From contig NZ_LDNB01000007.1 in assembly GCF_001026695.1 (NCBI RefSeq), positions 251,556 to 315,555 on the forward strand: a DNA stretch of 64,000 nucleotides, in the 5' to 3' direction. The notes below the pieces were generated by a model, which saw only the letters and a program-made list of their open reading frames with translations, did no database searches and was not told the DNA's origin. Positions 10,611 through 20,410 of the stretch are shown here, piece after piece (the stretch's first letter is position 1; each line of letters begins with the position of its first letter). Source of the stretch: Neobacillus vireti (GTDB lineage Bacteria; Bacillota; Bacilli; Bacillales; Cytobacillaceae). Position numbers and translations under genes: made by a program.

Positions 10611-10636
10611 TGAAACCTTCAGCTTTCCCTTCCGTA
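10611..10636 (+). promoter_or_regulatory. SigW-type ECF promoter of yvlABD
   Basis: TGAAAC at 10611-10616, a 16-bp spacer, then CGTA at 10633-10636. This is an exact match to the SigW consensus TGAAAC-N16-CGTA. It lies about 25 bp before the yvlA start. In B. subtilis the yvlABCD operon belongs to the SigW regulon, which supports the call. Confidence 0.9.
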
Positions 10637-10662
10637 AATATAGGATAGAGGTGATGAACGAT

Positions 10663-10977
10663 ATGGATACAAGAAAGGTACTTTCAAGTTTGTGCTATTT
10701 TAGTATTTTTTTCGCAGGGTTTCTTTTTCCATTGGTTGTCTACTTTGCAACAGGGGACGAAGTGACAAAAACTCATGCGAAGAAATCACTAATATCGCAT
10801 TTAATTCCATTGATCCCGACACCGCTGATTGTTGTTGCTGTATGGTATGATTTTGCCAGCTTGCCAGATCAGCTTCCTGCTTTTACCTTTATAAGTATTG
10901 TCGTGTTAATACTGATTTGGATTGTTGTTCTCATTTGGAATATTGTAAAAGGCGTAAAGGTCCTAACAGCTGAATAA
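10663..10977 (+). CDS. yvlA: Small membrane protein, DUF4870-like (YvlA)
   Basis: The 104-aa protein has three to four hydrophobic segments (about 8-30, 45-65, 70-92) and a conserved-looking KTHAKKSLISHL stretch between the first two, typical of DUF4870-type proteins. The ATG at 10663 is preferred over GTG/ATG at 10651/10654 because the AGAGGTG there is its ribosome-binding site. It is the first gene behind the SigW promoter and precedes yvlB and yvlD, so a role in envelope-stress adaptation is inferred. The biochemical function is unknown. Confidence 0.65.
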   Translation: MDTRKVLSSLCYFSIFFAGFLFPLVVYFATGDEVTKTHAKKSLISHLIPLIPTPLIVVAVWYDFASLPDQLPAFTFISIVVLILIWIVVLIWNIVKGVKVLTAE

Positions 10978-11016
10978 GCTTTAAGAGAGAAAAATTTTAT
11001 ATTTGAGGTGGAGACC

Positions 11017-12126
11017 ATGAAAGAGGAACGAAAACGCATTTTAAAAATGGTGGAAGAAGGCAAGCTGCCAGTTGACGAAGCCTTAACATTGCTGGAAGAA
11101 CTCGAAAAAGCACAGAAGACGATGGAAGAGAAGCAGGAGCAAATTGTGAATGAGCTGTCAACGGCCGTTCAATTTGAGGAAGCGAAAAAGGAAGAGCCTT
11201 TCCAGGCGAAATACCAATCGACAAAGGATAAGATTTTTGACTTTGTCGACAGCGCTTTGAAAAAAATAAAAGATTTGGATTTTGACTTGAACTTCGGACA
11301 ATCAGTTGATATTTCCCATATCTTTCACCAAGCGGACGTCGATCTAAAGGATCTGGACATTGACGTCGCAAACGGTTCCGTTAAGATTGCGGCCTGGGAT
11401 CAGCCGGACGTCAGGATTGAGTGCCAGGCGAAGGTTTACCGAGTCGACAACCAGGATCAGGCACGGCAAAACTTTTTAAGAGACGTGAATTTTTCCGCCG
11501 ACAACCGGAAATTACGGTTTATGACCCAGCAGAAATGGATGAAGGTGGAAGCTATCATTCTTGTGCCAAGAGCTCAATATGAGCGGGTGCGCATTCGGAT
11601 GTTCAATGGCGCTGTTACAGGTGAAGAAATGGATGTTCATGACCTGCGGGTGAAAACCGCTAATGGAAAAATCAGTCTTAATCGTTTGAACGGAACGAAA
11701 GCAGAGATTGAAACAGCGAACGGAAAAATCAACATGACCAACAGCCAATTCGATGACCTTGAGGCAGAAACCATTAACGGCGCAATAAAGCTTGAAGGTG
11801 ATTTTAAACAAGTTGAAACGCAGTCCTTTAACGGAAATATCAGCTGCAAATTAACTGGCAGCCGCGCCGAATTACTTCAAGCAAAAGCCACAACGGGCGG
11901 CATTGATTTGCTTGTCCCAGAGGGCGCGCCTATCAATGGCGAGTTTAAGACCAATCTGGGCGGTTTTAATTTGAATCTTGTCGGCGTTCAGGTGCTGGAG
12001 GAGAAAAGTGAAATGATTCAGAAATCGCTTCGCTTCCAATCCGTCAACCATCCTGATAAAATGGTAAGGATCTACGCTGATACAAAAACAGGGTCGATTT
12101 CAATTCAAAAATCACTTGAAGAATAA
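11017..12126 (+). CDS. yvlB: DUF4097-family protein YvlB
   Basis: Cytoplasmic protein of 369 aa. The N-terminal helical segment (ERKRILKMVEEGKLPVDEALTLLEEL, residues 3-28) is the short YvlB/LiaX-type motif. The rest is a beta-helix-like DUF4097 domain with repeated TANGKI / TINGAI / SFNGNI rungs at about residues 210-290. The ATG at 11017 follows GAGGTGGAG. Relatives (LiaX in enterococci) act in membrane-stress signalling. Here it lies in the SigW operon between yvlA and yvlD. B. subtilis has yvlC (PspC-like) between yvlB and yvlD; no such gene is present here. Confidence 0.85.
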   Translation: MKEERKRILKMVEEGKLPVDEALTLLEELEKAQKTMEEKQEQIVNELSTAVQFEEAKKEEPFQAKYQSTKDKIFDFVDSALKKIKDLDFDLNFGQSVDISHIFHQADVDLKDLDIDVANGSVKIAAWDQPDVRIECQAKVYRVDNQDQARQNFLRDVNFSADNRKLRFMTQQKWMKVEAIILVPRAQYERVRIRMFNGAVTGEEMDVHDLRVKTANGKISLNRLNGTKAEIETANGKINMTNSQFDDLEAETINGAIKLEGDFKQVETQSFNGNISCKLTGSRAELLQAKATTGGIDLLVPEGAPINGEFKTNLGGFNLNLVGVQVLEEKSEMIQKSLRFQSVNHPDKMVRIYADTKTGSISIQKSLEE

Positions 12127-12143
12127 CTAGGAGACTAGAGAAA

Positions 12144-12509
12144 ATGAGATGGCTGATTGGATGTTTGATTAATGCAGTTTTGTTTATGGCACTTGCGGGT
12201 TATTTTCACGAAAGCTTTTACTTAACAGGGTTTATGGCCGCATTTCAGGCGAGCATTTTATTATCCATTTTAAATGTGCTGGTGCGCCCGCTCCTGATTT
12301 TGTTTACCCTGCCGGTAACGATAGTAACGATGGGATTGTTTTTATTTGTCATCAATGCCATCACGCTTGAACTGACGGATTGGCTGATGGGATCGTCGTT
12401 CGAGATTCATGGCTTCGGAATGGCCTTGTTTTTTGCGGTGCTGATGTCACTCTTCAACTTAGTCATTCAAAAAACCATTCTCGAGCCATCAAGGAAATCA
12501 AAACGATAA
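12144..12509 (+). CDS. yvlD: Phage-holin-family-4-like membrane protein YvlD
   Basis: Small integral membrane protein, 121 aa, with four hydrophobic segments (about 4-22, 28-47, 55-78, 93-113). The NVLVRPLLILFTLPVTIVTMGLF stretch is typical of the YvlD family (COG1950). It is last in the SigW-driven operon, 17 bp after yvlB. Family members are linked to envelope stress and lantibiotic resistance in Bacillus, but the mechanism is not known. A strong terminator follows. Confidence 0.85.
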   Translation: MRWLIGCLINAVLFMALAGYFHESFYLTGFMAAFQASILLSILNVLVRPLLILFTLPVTIVTMGLFLFVINAITLELTDWLMGSSFEIHGFGMALFFAVLMSLFNLVIQKTILEPSRKSKR

Positions 12510-12516
12510 ATGTCCG

Positions 12517-12552
12517 GGTGCACACTGCAACTTATTAGTGTGTACCTTTTTT
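12517..12552 (+). terminator. Rho-independent terminator after yvlD
   Basis: GGTGCACACT / AGTGTGTACC stem (one G-T pair) with a 10-nt loop and a run of six T. Confidence 0.85.
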
Positions 12553-12566
12553 AATTGTTTTTCCAT

Positions 12567-12594
12567 TTGGTTCTTAGTCAAAAAATGCTAAAAT
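12567..12594 (+). promoter_or_regulatory. Probable SigA promoter of hprK
   Basis: TTGGTT (12567-12572), a 16-bp spacer and TAAAAT (12589-12594), followed about 45 bp later by the hprK start. It is the only reasonable hexamer pair between the yvlD terminator and hprK. Confidence 0.45.
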
Positions 12595-12638
12595 AAGAGA
12601 TAGTGAAAAAAATTAGTCCGCGTTGAGGAGGAAGCTTC

Positions 12639-13574
12639 TTGCCAAAAGTAAGCACCAAAGATATAGTAGATACATTTCATCTTGAATTGGTCAGTGGGGA
12701 AGAGGGCATCAATCGCCCGATTACCACGAGTGATATCTCACGGCCGGGAATTGAAATTGCCGGGTATTTTGAATTTTATCCAGCTGAGCGCATCCAGCTG
12801 TTAGGGAAGACAGAACTATCCTTTTTCGAAGAGCTTCCTGAAAGCGAACGAATTTCAAGAATGGAACGCTTATGCACCGATATTACCCCAGCGATTATTG
12901 TCACCAGGGATATCGAAGTTCCAGTGGAGCTAATCGAAGCATCGGAACGTGAATCCGTCCCTGTCCTTAGGACAAGCATGAAAACGACGCGGTTCTCAAG
13001 CCGGTTAACGAATTTTCTAGAAAGTCAGCTTGCGCCAACGACGGCGGTGCACGGTGTATTAGTGGATGTGTATGGAATAGGCGTGCTGATTACTGGAAAA
13101 AGCGGCGTCGGAAAAAGCGAAACAGCGCTCGAACTTGTCAAGCGTGGACACAGGCTTGTAGCCGACGATTGTGTAGAAATTCGCCAAGAGGACCAAGATA
13201 CCCTTGTTGGTACGTCCCCAGGATTAATCGAACATTTATTGGAAATCCGCGGCTTGGGTATTATCAACGTCATGACGCTTTTCGGTGCCGGCGCTGTCCG
13301 CAGTAATAAGCGCATTACGCTCATCATGGATTTAGAAATTTGGGATTCCAAAAAACAGTACGACCGCTTAGGCTTGGATGAAGAAAAAGTAAAGATTATT
13401 GACACCGAGGTTACAAAGCTGACCGTTCCAGTTCGCCCCGGACGAAACCTCGCTGTTATTATTGAAGTAGCAGCGATGAATTTCCGCTTAAAACGAATGG
13501 GCGTAAATGCTGCACAGCAATTTACGGAACGGCTTTCCGATGTGATTGATGAAGGGGAACAGGAAGATATTTAA
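12639..13574 (+). CDS. hprK: HPr kinase/phosphorylase HprK
   Basis: Bifunctional enzyme that phosphorylates Ser46 of HPr (and Crh) when glycolytic intermediates are high, and reverses this with inorganic phosphate. It drives CcpA-mediated catabolite control. The product is 311 aa with a TTG start after GAGGAGGAAG. Motifs are His138 in the catalytic region, Walker A GKSGVGKS (153-160), DDCVEIRQ (about 176-183) and the family signature [11 protein letters not shown] (201-211). It is followed by lgt-yvoD-ppaX-yvoF in the order also seen in B. subtilis. Its substrate Crh is encoded 17 kb downstream at 30477. Confidence 0.97.
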   Translation: MPKVSTKDIVDTFHLELVSGEEGINRPITTSDISRPGIEIAGYFEFYPAERIQLLGKTELSFFEELPESERISRMERLCTDITPAIIVTRDIEVPVELIEASERESVPVLRTSMKTTRFSSRLTNFLESQLAPTTAVHGVLVDVYGIGVLITGKSGVGKSETALELVKRGHRLVADDCVEIRQEDQDTLVGTSPGLIEHLLEIRGLGIINVMTLFGAGAVRSNKRITLIMDLEIWDSKKQYDRLGLDEEKVKIIDTEVTKLTVPVRPGRNLAVIIEVAAMNFRLKRMGVNAAQQFTERLSDVIDEGEQEDI

Positions 13575-13594
13575 GGGAAAAAGGAGAAAGAGAG

Positions 13595-14413
13595 ATGAAC
13601 GAAACGATAGAACCGCTTAACCCGATTGCCTTTAACCTTGGACCAATTCCGGTGCATTGGTACGGAATTATTATTGGTTCAGGTTTAGCACTTGCCCTGT
13701 TTCTTGCAATTAGAGAAGCAAATCGCCGAGGGCTTCCGAAGGACTTATTTGCCGACTTGATGCTTTGGGCGATTCCAATTGCGATTATTTCTGCCCGGAT
13801 TTATTATGTGATTTTTGAATGGAAGTATTATGTCAAACATCCAATCGACATCCCGCAGATTTGGACGGGCGGGATTGCTATTCACGGCGCGTTGATCGGT
13901 GCCGTGATTACCACAATTGTATTTGCCAAAAAACGCGGAATTTCTTTTTGGAAAATTGCCGACATTGCGGCCCCGAGTATTATTCTTGGCCAGGCGATTG
14001 GCCGCTGGGGCAATTTCATGAACCAAGAGGCACACGGCGGTGAAGTGAGTCTTAGTTTTCTCCAAAGCCTGCATTTGCCGGACTTTATTATCAACCAAAT
14101 GTATATTGAAGGGGTCTATTATCACCCTACTTTCTTATATGAATCTCTTTGGGATTTTGCCGGATTTATCTTATTAATCCTTCTCAGGCGTGCGAATTTC
14201 CGCCGCGGCGAGCTATTTCTTTCTTATGTCATTTGGTATTCCATCGGTCGCTATTTTGTCGAAGGCTTAAGGACGGATAGTTTAATGCTTGGGAGCCTGC
14301 GGATGGCTCAAATGATTTCGATTGCATTGATCGTTGGAGCGATAGCGATTATCCTTTATCGCCGTCAAAAGAAAATGGCGGAAGCCCGGTACTTAGATCA
14401 AGCGAATTTGTAG
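13595..14413 (+). CDS. lgt: Prolipoprotein diacylglyceryl transferase Lgt
   Basis: Membrane enzyme that transfers diacylglycerol from phosphatidylglycerol to the lipobox cysteine of prelipoproteins, the first step of lipoprotein maturation. It will act on GlnH and TcyA encoded here. The 272-aa protein has seven hydrophobic spans, the [10 protein letters not shown] loop with its conserved His, and the [13 protein letters not shown] signature at about 133-145. GGAGAAAGAG precedes the ATG. Its last 18 codons are duplicated just downstream (see the repeat at 14345-14472). Confidence 0.96.
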   Translation: MNETIEPLNPIAFNLGPIPVHWYGIIIGSGLALALFLAIREANRRGLPKDLFADLMLWAIPIAIISARIYYVIFEWKYYVKHPIDIPQIWTGGIAIHGALIGAVITTIVFAKKRGISFWKIADIAAPSIILGQAIGRWGNFMNQEAHGGEVSLSFLQSLHLPDFIINQMYIEGVYYHPTFLYESLWDFAGFILLILLRRANFRRGELFLSYVIWYSIGRYFVEGLRTDSLMLGSLRMAQMISIALIVGAIAIILYRRQKKMAEARYLDQANL

Positions 14414-14472
14414 CGAATAGGGATTATACTATATCGCTGTGAAAAGAAAATGACGGAAGCCCGTTACTTAGA
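14345..14472 (+). repeat. Tandem partial duplication of the lgt 3' end
   Basis: The segment 14345-14397 (end of lgt) is repeated at 14420-14472 with 46 of 53 bases identical at an offset of exactly 75 bp. Conceptual translations are [18 protein letters not shown] and GIILYRCEKKMTEARYLE. The second copy lies outside lgt, after its stop, and forms an artefactual N-terminal extension of the yvoD reading frame. Confidence 0.85.
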
Positions 14473-14497
14473 ACTAGAGAATGGGGGAGTTTGGGGA

Positions 14498-15442
14498 ATG
14501 CTGCTAAGCTCAATGAAAAAGGGGTTACTGGTTGGTTTCAAAACAACATGGACGTTAGGGAAAGTTATTTTTCCAGTTACCCTGATTGTGGCAGTGCTGC
14601 AGTATACGCCAGTTCTGCCATGGGTAATGAAGATGATTTCCCCGCTCATGAATCTGTTGGGATTAACAGGGGATGCCGCGATTCCGCTTGTGCTCGGGAA
14701 TTTTCTGAACCTGTATGCGGCAATCGGCGCCATTTTGACGTTCGATTTTTCAGTAAAAGAAGTATTTATTCTAGCCGTGATGCTTTCATTTTCACATAAT
14801 TTATTCATCGAATCCAGCGTCGCCATGAAAGCCGGCGTCAAGCTGTGGGTGGTCATTGTCACAAGGCCCGGGCTTGCTCTCCTGTCTGCTGTCGTGATTA
14901 ATCTTGTTTGGCATGGTGGCACAGAGACAGCAAAGTATGGCTTCATTCAGCCGAGTGCTGAACATCCCGACGGAATCGCTGCTATTTTACTAGAGGCGGT
15001 TCAAAAAGCAGGACTTGGCATTTTTCAATTAGCGATGATTGTCATCCCGCTGATGGTGGTCATCCAAATTTTAAAAGACTTACAATGGTTAAATAAGTTT
15101 TCTAAGATGATGTCCCCCGTAACAAAAACGCTCGGCATGAAGGAGAATACCTCAACGACGATGGCTGCCGGTTTATTATTCGGCTTAGCTTATGGTGCCG
15201 GCGTGATGATTCAAGCCGTAAAAGAAGATGGCGTCAGTAAAAAGGATATTACCCTGGCATTTATATTTCTAATGGCCTGTCATGCGGTTGTTGAAGACAC
15301 GTTAATCTTTGTACCGCTCGGCATCCCGGTTTGGCCGCTGTTTTTAATCCGGCTCGGCGTCGCGATTGTGTTAACCTTGGTGGTTGGGATGATTTGGAAA
15401 CGCAGAGGGTTAGTGAAAAGAAAGGAAGCTACCTATGACTAA
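14498..15442 (+). CDS. yvoD: Nucleoside-recognition (gate) domain membrane protein YvoD
   Basis: Polytopic membrane protein of 314 aa with about eight hydrophobic segments and two copies of the nucleoside-recognition/gate domain (COG3366-like). The first half holds [22 protein letters not shown] and the second [18 protein letters not shown]. The substrate is unknown. The ATG at 14498 is chosen because GGGGGAG lies 8 nt upstream and the preceding in-frame residues are a copy of the lgt tail. It overlaps ppaX by 8 bp, so translation is probably coupled. Confidence 0.8.
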   Translation: MLLSSMKKGLLVGFKTTWTLGKVIFPVTLIVAVLQYTPVLPWVMKMISPLMNLLGLTGDAAIPLVLGNFLNLYAAIGAILTFDFSVKEVFILAVMLSFSHNLFIESSVAMKAGVKLWVVIVTRPGLALLSAVVINLVWHGGTETAKYGFIQPSAEHPDGIAAILLEAVQKAGLGIFQLAMIVIPLMVVIQILKDLQWLNKFSKMMSPVTKTLGMKENTSTTMAAGLLFGLAYGAGVMIQAVKEDGVSKKDITLAFIFLMACHAVVEDTLIFVPLGIPVWPLFLIRLGVAIVLTLVVGMIWKRRGLVKRKEATYD

Positions 15443-16079
15443 AAAAATAACGACAATACTGTTTGATTTAGATGGTACGTTAATTGATACGAATGAATTG
15501 ATCATTGCAACTTATTTGCATACGCTTGAAAAATATTATCCAAGCAAGTACAAACGCGAGGATGTTTTACCGTTTATGGGCCCTACCTTGCATGAAGCAT
15601 TTAGTACAGTAGATCCTGACCGTGTCGAGGAAATGGTTCTGGAGTATCGGACATTTAATCTCGCCAATCATGATGCACTAGTGAGGGAATTTGAGGGTGC
15701 AGTGGAGACGGTTCAAGCTTTATTCGATAAAGGGTACAAACTCGCAATTGTCACAACGAAACGTCATGATACTGCCTTGAAAGGGCTGCGTCTGATGAAC
15801 CTTGACCGCTATTTTGAAGTGATTGTCGCGCTAGATCATGTGACAAAGGTAAAGCCTGATCCAGAGCCGATTTTAAATGCGCTTGAGCAGTTAAAATCCA
15901 CACCTGAGGAATCACTGATGGTCGGTGATAATTACCATGATATTTTAGCAGGAAAAAATGCCGGCACATCGACTGCAGGTGTCGCATGGTCGATTAAGGG
16001 CAGAGAATACATCGCCAAATACGAACCAGATTATATTCTTGATCACATGACGGATTTATTAAAAATTCTCGGAGAGTGA
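15435..16079 (+). CDS. ppaX: Pyrophosphatase PpaX (HAD family)
   Basis: HAD-superfamily hydrolase of 214 aa. In B. subtilis PpaX hydrolyses pyrophosphate, including that released by the HprK phosphorylase reaction, which fits its place in the hprK operon. Motif I is FDLDGTLID (nucleophile Asp11, Asp13). Motif II is VTTKRH (about 108-113). A Lys in KVKPDPEP is motif III and [12 protein letters not shown] (about 162-173) is motif IV. It starts 8 bp before the yvoD stop and ends 3 bp before yvoF. Confidence 0.92.
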   Translation: MTKKITTILFDLDGTLIDTNELIIATYLHTLEKYYPSKYKREDVLPFMGPTLHEAFSTVDPDRVEEMVLEYRTFNLANHDALVREFEGAVETVQALFDKGYKLAIVTTKRHDTALKGLRLMNLDRYFEVIVALDHVTKVKPDPEPILNALEQLKSTPEESLMVGDNYHDILAGKNAGTSTAGVAWSIKGREYIAKYEPDYILDHMTDLLKILGE

Positions 16080-16082
16080 GTT

Positions 16083-16622
16083 ATGAGGAATACGACCCGC
16101 TACCCCGTTGAAGGCGCGAATTCTTTATGGCATGTTTACAAAACTGTGCCTTTTTGGAAGGTTGTCAAAAATTTTATGGTGATTCAGCTCGCCCGCTACA
16201 CGCCATTTTTAGGGATGAAGAATTGGCTTTACCGTGTGTTTCTCGGAGTTAAGGTCGGCGAGCAGACCTCCTTCGCGCTGATGGTGATGCTCGATGTGAT
16301 GTTCCCGGAGAAAATCAGTGTCGGCCGTAACACGGTCATCGGCTATAACACGACCATCCTGGCCCATGAGTATTTGATTAAAGAATACCGGTTGGGGCCA
16401 GTTTCAATTGGCAGCGAGGTCATGATCGGCGCCAATTCAACGATTCTTCCCGGGGTGACCATTGGCGATGGGGCCATCGTCTCAGCCGGAACCCTTGTCC
16501 ACAAAAATGTTCCCGAGGGGGCATTCGTCGGCGGCAACCCAATGCGGGTGATTTACACAAAGGAAGAACTAGCCGCACGCTGGGCCGATGATGTGATTTA
16601 TGGTGGGAAAATAAATAAATAA
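16083..16622 (+). CDS. yvoF: Hexapeptide-repeat acyltransferase YvoF
   Basis: Left-handed beta-helix acyltransferase of the LbH/XAT class, 179 aa. An N-terminal helical region is followed by imperfect hexapeptide repeats ([13 protein letters not shown] at about 81-93, [26 protein letters not shown] at about 107-132). Its substrate is unknown; an acetyl-type donor is inferred from the family. It is the last gene of the hprK cluster, followed by a strong terminator. Confidence 0.85.
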   Translation: MRNTTRYPVEGANSLWHVYKTVPFWKVVKNFMVIQLARYTPFLGMKNWLYRVFLGVKVGEQTSFALMVMLDVMFPEKISVGRNTVIGYNTTILAHEYLIKEYRLGPVSIGSEVMIGANSTILPGVTIGDGAIVSAGTLVHKNVPEGAFVGGNPMRVIYTKEELAARWADDVIYGGKINK

Positions 16623-16627
16623 TTATG

Positions 16628-16661
16628 AAGCCTGATTCACGGTAGTGAATCGGGCTTTTTT
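16628..16661 (+). terminator. Rho-independent terminator after yvoF
   Basis: AAGCCTGATTCAC / GTGAATCGGGCTT stem with a 4-nt loop, followed by a T run. Ends the hprK-lgt-yvoD-ppaX-yvoF unit. Confidence 0.9.
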
Positions 16662-16700
16662 AATGAGCTTTTTGAAGCTGTCTTTCACTGTGTTAGGCAT

Positions 16701-17156
16701 TTGGCGAAATTCCCTTGAAAGTTGGCGATATAAAAGTGAAGTTTGGCGAGATTCCTGCCTCGATTGGCGAAATTGAGTTGAAGTTTGGCGAGATTTGGGA
16801 CAGTATGTGAATATAATTCTCCGATTGGCGAAAAAACCGTTCAGTTTGGCGATATAAAAGTATGACTTGGCGATATTCCAGCCTCGATTGGCGAAATCGA
16901 GATGAAGTTTGGCGAGATTCGGGACAGTATGTGAATATAATTCTCCGATTGGCGAAAAAACCGTTCAGTTTGGCGAAATAAAAGTAAAACTTGGCGAGAT
17001 TCCAGCCTCGATTGGCGAAATCGAGATGAAGTTTGGTGGGATTAGGGGTAGTTTGTGATAATCATTCGCGGCTTGGCGAAATTACCACCAAGTTTGGCGA
17101 TATTACTCCCAAGTTTGGCGAAATAAAGGGCAAACTTGGCGAAATAACCCCCATAA
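16701..17156 (+). repeat. Array 2 of 21-bp TTGGCGA repeats with a 124-bp super-period
   Basis: Nineteen units start at 16701, 16722, 16743, 16764, 16785, 16825, 16846, 16867, 16888, 16909, 16949, 16970, 16991, 17012, 17033, 17073, 17094, 17115 and 17136. Every step is 21 bp except three steps of 40 bp. These split the array into blocks of five, giving an exact 124-bp super-period (16701, 16825, 16949, 17073). The 40-bp steps at 16785 and 16909 hold a conserved insert (ACAGTATGTGAATATAATTC) that has diverged at 17033. The array ends about 55 bp before the hisZ promoter. Confidence 0.95.
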
Positions 17157-17211
17157 CCTGCACAATTCCTCCTCAACCACTACATCTCACGCCCTCAAAA
17201 AAGGTTTTCCA

Positions 17212-17240
17212 TTGACGAAAACATACCTAGAGAGTAAACT
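17212..17240 (+). promoter_or_regulatory. SigA promoter of the his operon
   Basis: TTGACG (17212-17217), a 17-bp spacer and TAAACT (17235-17240). It lies 65 bp upstream of the hisZ ATG and just after array 2. The TTG of the -35 element is also the first codon of the over-long open frame, which is therefore not the real start. Confidence 0.8.
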
Positions 17241-17304
17241 ACTAATTATAACTTTAATTCGCTACCAATTTAGCATACTAAAGCAAATGAAGAGGGTGAA
17301 CCAA

Positions 17305-18477
17305 ATGAGTCGCTTGTTTATGTTTGAAAAACCTTTAGGAATGCGCGATACGCTGCCGGAGTTATATGAAAAAAAGCACCAGATTCGCTCGGTAATAGCG
17401 GAAACTATGAAACTCTGGGGCTATCAATTTATCGAAACACCAATACTTGAATACTACGAAACGATTGGGGCTGCATCTGCGATTGCTGACCAACAGCTTT
17501 TTAAATTGCTCGATAAAGAGGGGCATACACTGGTGCTTAGACCGGATATGACAGCACCAATAGCCCGGGTGGCAGCATCAAAGCTTTTAGCTGAGGATCT
17601 ACCTGTAAGATTGGCATACTCAGCCAATGTTTTCCGTGCCCAGCAGCGCGAAGGAGGACGTCCTGCTGAGTTCGAGCAGATTGGCGTTGAATTTCTGAAC
17701 GAGGATACCGTCTCCTGTGATGGCGAGACCATTGCCTTACTGATTTCTTCCTTAAAAAAAGCAGGATTGGCGCAATTTCAAGTTTCGGTTGGCCATGTTG
17801 GCTTCGCACAGGAGTTGTTCATGCAAATCCTTGGAACGAACGGGCGGGCGACAGCATTACGGAAATTTTTATATGAAAAAAATTATGTCGGCTACCGTGA
17901 GCATGTGAACTCACTGCAGCTATCATCGATTGATAAGCAAAGGCTTCTCCAGCTCCATCAATTAAGAGGCGGAGAAGAAGTCATCGGCCAGGCCCTCGAC
18001 ATTATTGAAAACGGTACAGGTAAACAAGCCATTATCGAGCTGAAAGAGCTTTGGGATGTACTCAAGGATTATGGCGTTCAGGAATATGTTAAATTTGATC
18101 TTTCGATTGTCAGCCATATGAGCTATTATTCTGGCATATTATTCGAAGTATATGCTGGGAATGTCGGCTTCCCTATCGGAAATGGCGGACGCTATAGTTT
18201 AATCGAGAAATTTGGAAAAAAAGCAACTGCAACCGGGTTTGCGGTTCGGCTTGATATGCTTCTTGAAGCGCTTGATGGCGTCCAGCTCGAACATGCTGCC
18301 CACTGTATTTTTTTCAGCGGGGAGCGGCGGAAGGAAGCCTTTCAATTAGCAGAAAAAATGCACGGGCAAGGTAAACTAGCGGTACTGCAGGACATTACCG
18401 GAGTAAAAAACCTTGATGCTTTTACAAAAAGGTTTACCGATACGACCTTTTTAATCGGAGGGAGAAGTGATGAATAG
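17305..18477 (+). CDS. hisZ: ATP phosphoribosyltransferase regulatory subunit HisZ
   Basis: HisZ is a histidyl-tRNA synthetase-like protein without charging activity. It pairs with the short-form HisG to make an active, histidine-inhibited ATP phosphoribosyltransferase. The 390-aa product begins [18 protein letters not shown] and retains class II synthetase motifs ([13 protein letters not shown], then [16 protein letters not shown]). The ATG at 17305 follows AGAGGGTGA, and relatives start here. It overlaps hisG by 8 bp and opens the his operon. Confidence 0.95.
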   Translation: MSRLFMFEKPLGMRDTLPELYEKKHQIRSVIAETMKLWGYQFIETPILEYYETIGAASAIADQQLFKLLDKEGHTLVLRPDMTAPIARVAASKLLAEDLPVRLAYSANVFRAQQREGGRPAEFEQIGVEFLNEDTVSCDGETIALLISSLKKAGLAQFQVSVGHVGFAQELFMQILGTNGRATALRKFLYEKNYVGYREHVNSLQLSSIDKQRLLQLHQLRGGEEVIGQALDIIENGTGKQAIIELKELWDVLKDYGVQEYVKFDLSIVSHMSYYSGILFEVYAGNVGFPIGNGGRYSLIEKFGKKATATGFAVRLDMLLEALDGVQLEHAAHCIFFSGERRKEAFQLAEKMHGQGKLAVLQDITGVKNLDAFTKRFTDTTFLIGGRSDE

Positions 18478-19132
18478 CATCTTAACGATAGCAATGCCTA
18501 AGGGGCGAATTTTTGAAGAAGCTGCTGAATTATTAAGGAAAGCGGGTTACAAGCTGCCGCCGGAATTTGATGAGTCACGAAAATTGATAATCGAAGCGGC
18601 TGGGGAAGGACTGCGATTTATTTTAGCCAAGCCGATGGATGTCGCTACATATGTCGAGCATGGCGTTGCTGATGTCGGGATTGCCGGAAAGGATGTTTTG
18701 CTTGAGGAGGAACGCGATGTCTATGAACTTCTTAATCTCAAAATCAGCCCCTGCTATCTTGCGGTCGCCGGACTTCCTAATACACAGATGAATGAGGTTG
18801 CACCAAGAGTCGCTACTAAATATCCGAATGTGGCGGAAACCTACTTTCGCGCACAAGGAGAACAGGTCGAAATTATCAACTTAAACGGCTCAATCGAACT
18901 TGCCCCGTTAATTGGTTTATCTGACCGAATCGTTGATATCGTGTCTACAGGTCGGACATTAAAGGAAAACGGGCTGGTCGAATATGAACGAATTGTTGAT
19001 GTAACATCCAGGCTGATTGTCAATCCTGTCAGCTACCGGATGAAAGATGCCCGGATTGACGAACTGGTAACAAGACTGCATGAAGTGGTTGTGCAAGGGG
19101 GTTCTGACGATGAAAATAGTAAAAATATCTGA
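18470..19132 (+). CDS. hisG: ATP phosphoribosyltransferase catalytic subunit HisG (short form)
   Basis: First enzyme of histidine synthesis (ATP + PRPP to PR-ATP). At 220 aa it is the short form that lacks the C-terminal regulatory domain and needs HisZ, encoded immediately upstream. Motifs are [11 protein letters not shown] at the N-terminus, [13 protein letters not shown] (about 65-77), and the PRPP-binding region [14 protein letters not shown] (about 152-165). ATG at 18470 follows GGAGGGAGA. It overlaps hisZ by 8 bp and hisD by 23 bp. Confidence 0.96.
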   Translation: MNSILTIAMPKGRIFEEAAELLRKAGYKLPPEFDESRKLIIEAAGEGLRFILAKPMDVATYVEHGVADVGIAGKDVLLEEERDVYELLNLKISPCYLAVAGLPNTQMNEVAPRVATKYPNVAETYFRAQGEQVEIINLNGSIELAPLIGLSDRIVDIVSTGRTLKENGLVEYERIVDVTSRLIVNPVSYRMKDARIDELVTRLHEVVVQGGSDDENSKNI

Positions 19133-20381
19133 CAAGGTTTCGATCAAACGCTCCATTGATTCGGGGACCTCTGAGCAGCAAGCGATTGTCAATTCGATAA
19201 TCTCCGATGTTCGCACCCATGGTGATGAGGCATTACGTATGTATACGGAAAAATACGACCAGGTCAACCAATCTACTTTTTCCATAACTACCAAAGAAAT
19301 TGAGGAAGCTTACCAAAAAGTCGATCAGCGTTTTATTTCCATCATTCGGGAAGCGGCAGCAAATATTCGCAGCTTCCATGAAAAGCAGCTCCGGCCTTCA
19401 TGGATGACGACCGAAGAAAATGGCACCATTCTTGGTCAAAAAATAACCCCGCTTGATTCGGTAGGAGTGTATGTGCCAGGCGGGACGGCGGCCTATCCAT
19501 CATCGGTACTGATGAATGTGATTCCAGCGAAAGTGGCCGGTGTCAAACGCATTGTGATGGTGTCACCGCCAAACGAAAATGGCGTTGTACCTGCAGCAGT
19601 CCTTGTGGCTGCTCAGGAAGCCGGGGTTGAAGAAATCTATAAAGTTGGCGGGGCGCAAGCGATTGCCGCGCTAGCTTACGGGACCGAGTCGATTGCATCT
19701 GTTGATAAAATTACTGGCCCGGGAAATATCTTTGTGGCGCTGGCCAAACGTGAGGTATTTGGCGATGTGGATATCGATATGATTGCCGGTCCTAGTGAGA
19801 TTGCGATTTTAGCAGATGAAACGGCGCGTGCAGATGAGGTCGCAGCCGACTTGTTATCCCAGGCCGAACACGACCCCCGGGCCTGCAGTGTTCTGGTTAC
19901 CCCATCAATACGATTTGCCGAAGCAGTGGCAGCTGAAGTAGAAATGCAGCTAGCCTTGCTGCCGCGTCAGGAAATTGCTGCCCGTTCGATTGCCGATTTC
20001 GGGGCAATTTACGTAACAACAGACATCGATGAAGCGGTTGAGACGATTAACCAGTTAGCGCCTGAACATCTCGAAATCATCACCGAAAATGCGCTGGAGC
20101 TTCTTGGAAAAATCCGCCACGCTGGAGCGATTTTTATTGGCCGATACAGCTCCGAACCCGTCGGTGATTATTTTGCGGGTCCGAACCATGTGCTTCCGAC
20201 TAACGGCACCGCGCGTTTTTCCAGCCCGCTGAATGTCGACGATTTTCAAAAGAAATCAAGCGTGATTATCTACAGTGAAAGGGCGTTAAAGGAAAATGGC
20301 GCAAAAATCGCCGCCTTTGCCCGCATAGAAGGACTCGAAGCACACGCCCGGGCAGTGGAAATAAGACTTAAGAATGATTAA
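19110..20381 (+). CDS. hisD: Histidinol dehydrogenase HisD
   Basis: Zinc enzyme for the last two steps, histidinol to histidine with two NAD. The product is 423 aa, near family length. The family signature region spans [14 protein letters not shown], then [10 protein letters not shown], and the catalytic Glu-His lies in LAPEHLEI. The ATG at 19110 gives the family N-terminus MKIVKISD and has AAGGGGG upstream; the longer frame to 19080 lies inside hisG. It is the third gene of the operon. Confidence 0.96.
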   Translation: MKIVKISDKVSIKRSIDSGTSEQQAIVNSIISDVRTHGDEALRMYTEKYDQVNQSTFSITTKEIEEAYQKVDQRFISIIREAAANIRSFHEKQLRPSWMTTEENGTILGQKITPLDSVGVYVPGGTAAYPSSVLMNVIPAKVAGVKRIVMVSPPNENGVVPAAVLVAAQEAGVEEIYKVGGAQAIAALAYGTESIASVDKITGPGNIFVALAKREVFGDVDIDMIAGPSEIAILADETARADEVAADLLSQAEHDPRACSVLVTPSIRFAEAVAAEVEMQLALLPRQEIAARSIADFGAIYVTTDIDEAVETINQLAPEHLEIITENALELLGKIRHAGAIFIGRYSSEPVGDYFAGPNHVLPTNGTARFSSPLNVDDFQKKSSVIIYSERALKENGAKIAAFARIEGLEAHARAVEIRLKND

Positions 20382-20410
20382 TAGTCTATCAATTCAAGGA
20401 GGTCCCTTAC

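Noticed and set aside
17033-17215. Open frame of heptapeptide repeats (FGEIxxK-like) in array 2, and similar frames on both strands in array 3 (42266-42847)
   Set aside because: The 21-bp period keeps every frame open in heptads. There is no ribosome-binding site, and long open frames occur on both strands, so coding is not supported.
17212-17304. Upstream extension of HisZ from TTG at 17212
   Set aside because: This stretch holds the -35 and -10 promoter hexamers, the extension is unlike HisZ proteins, and a good ribosome-binding site serves ATG at 17305.
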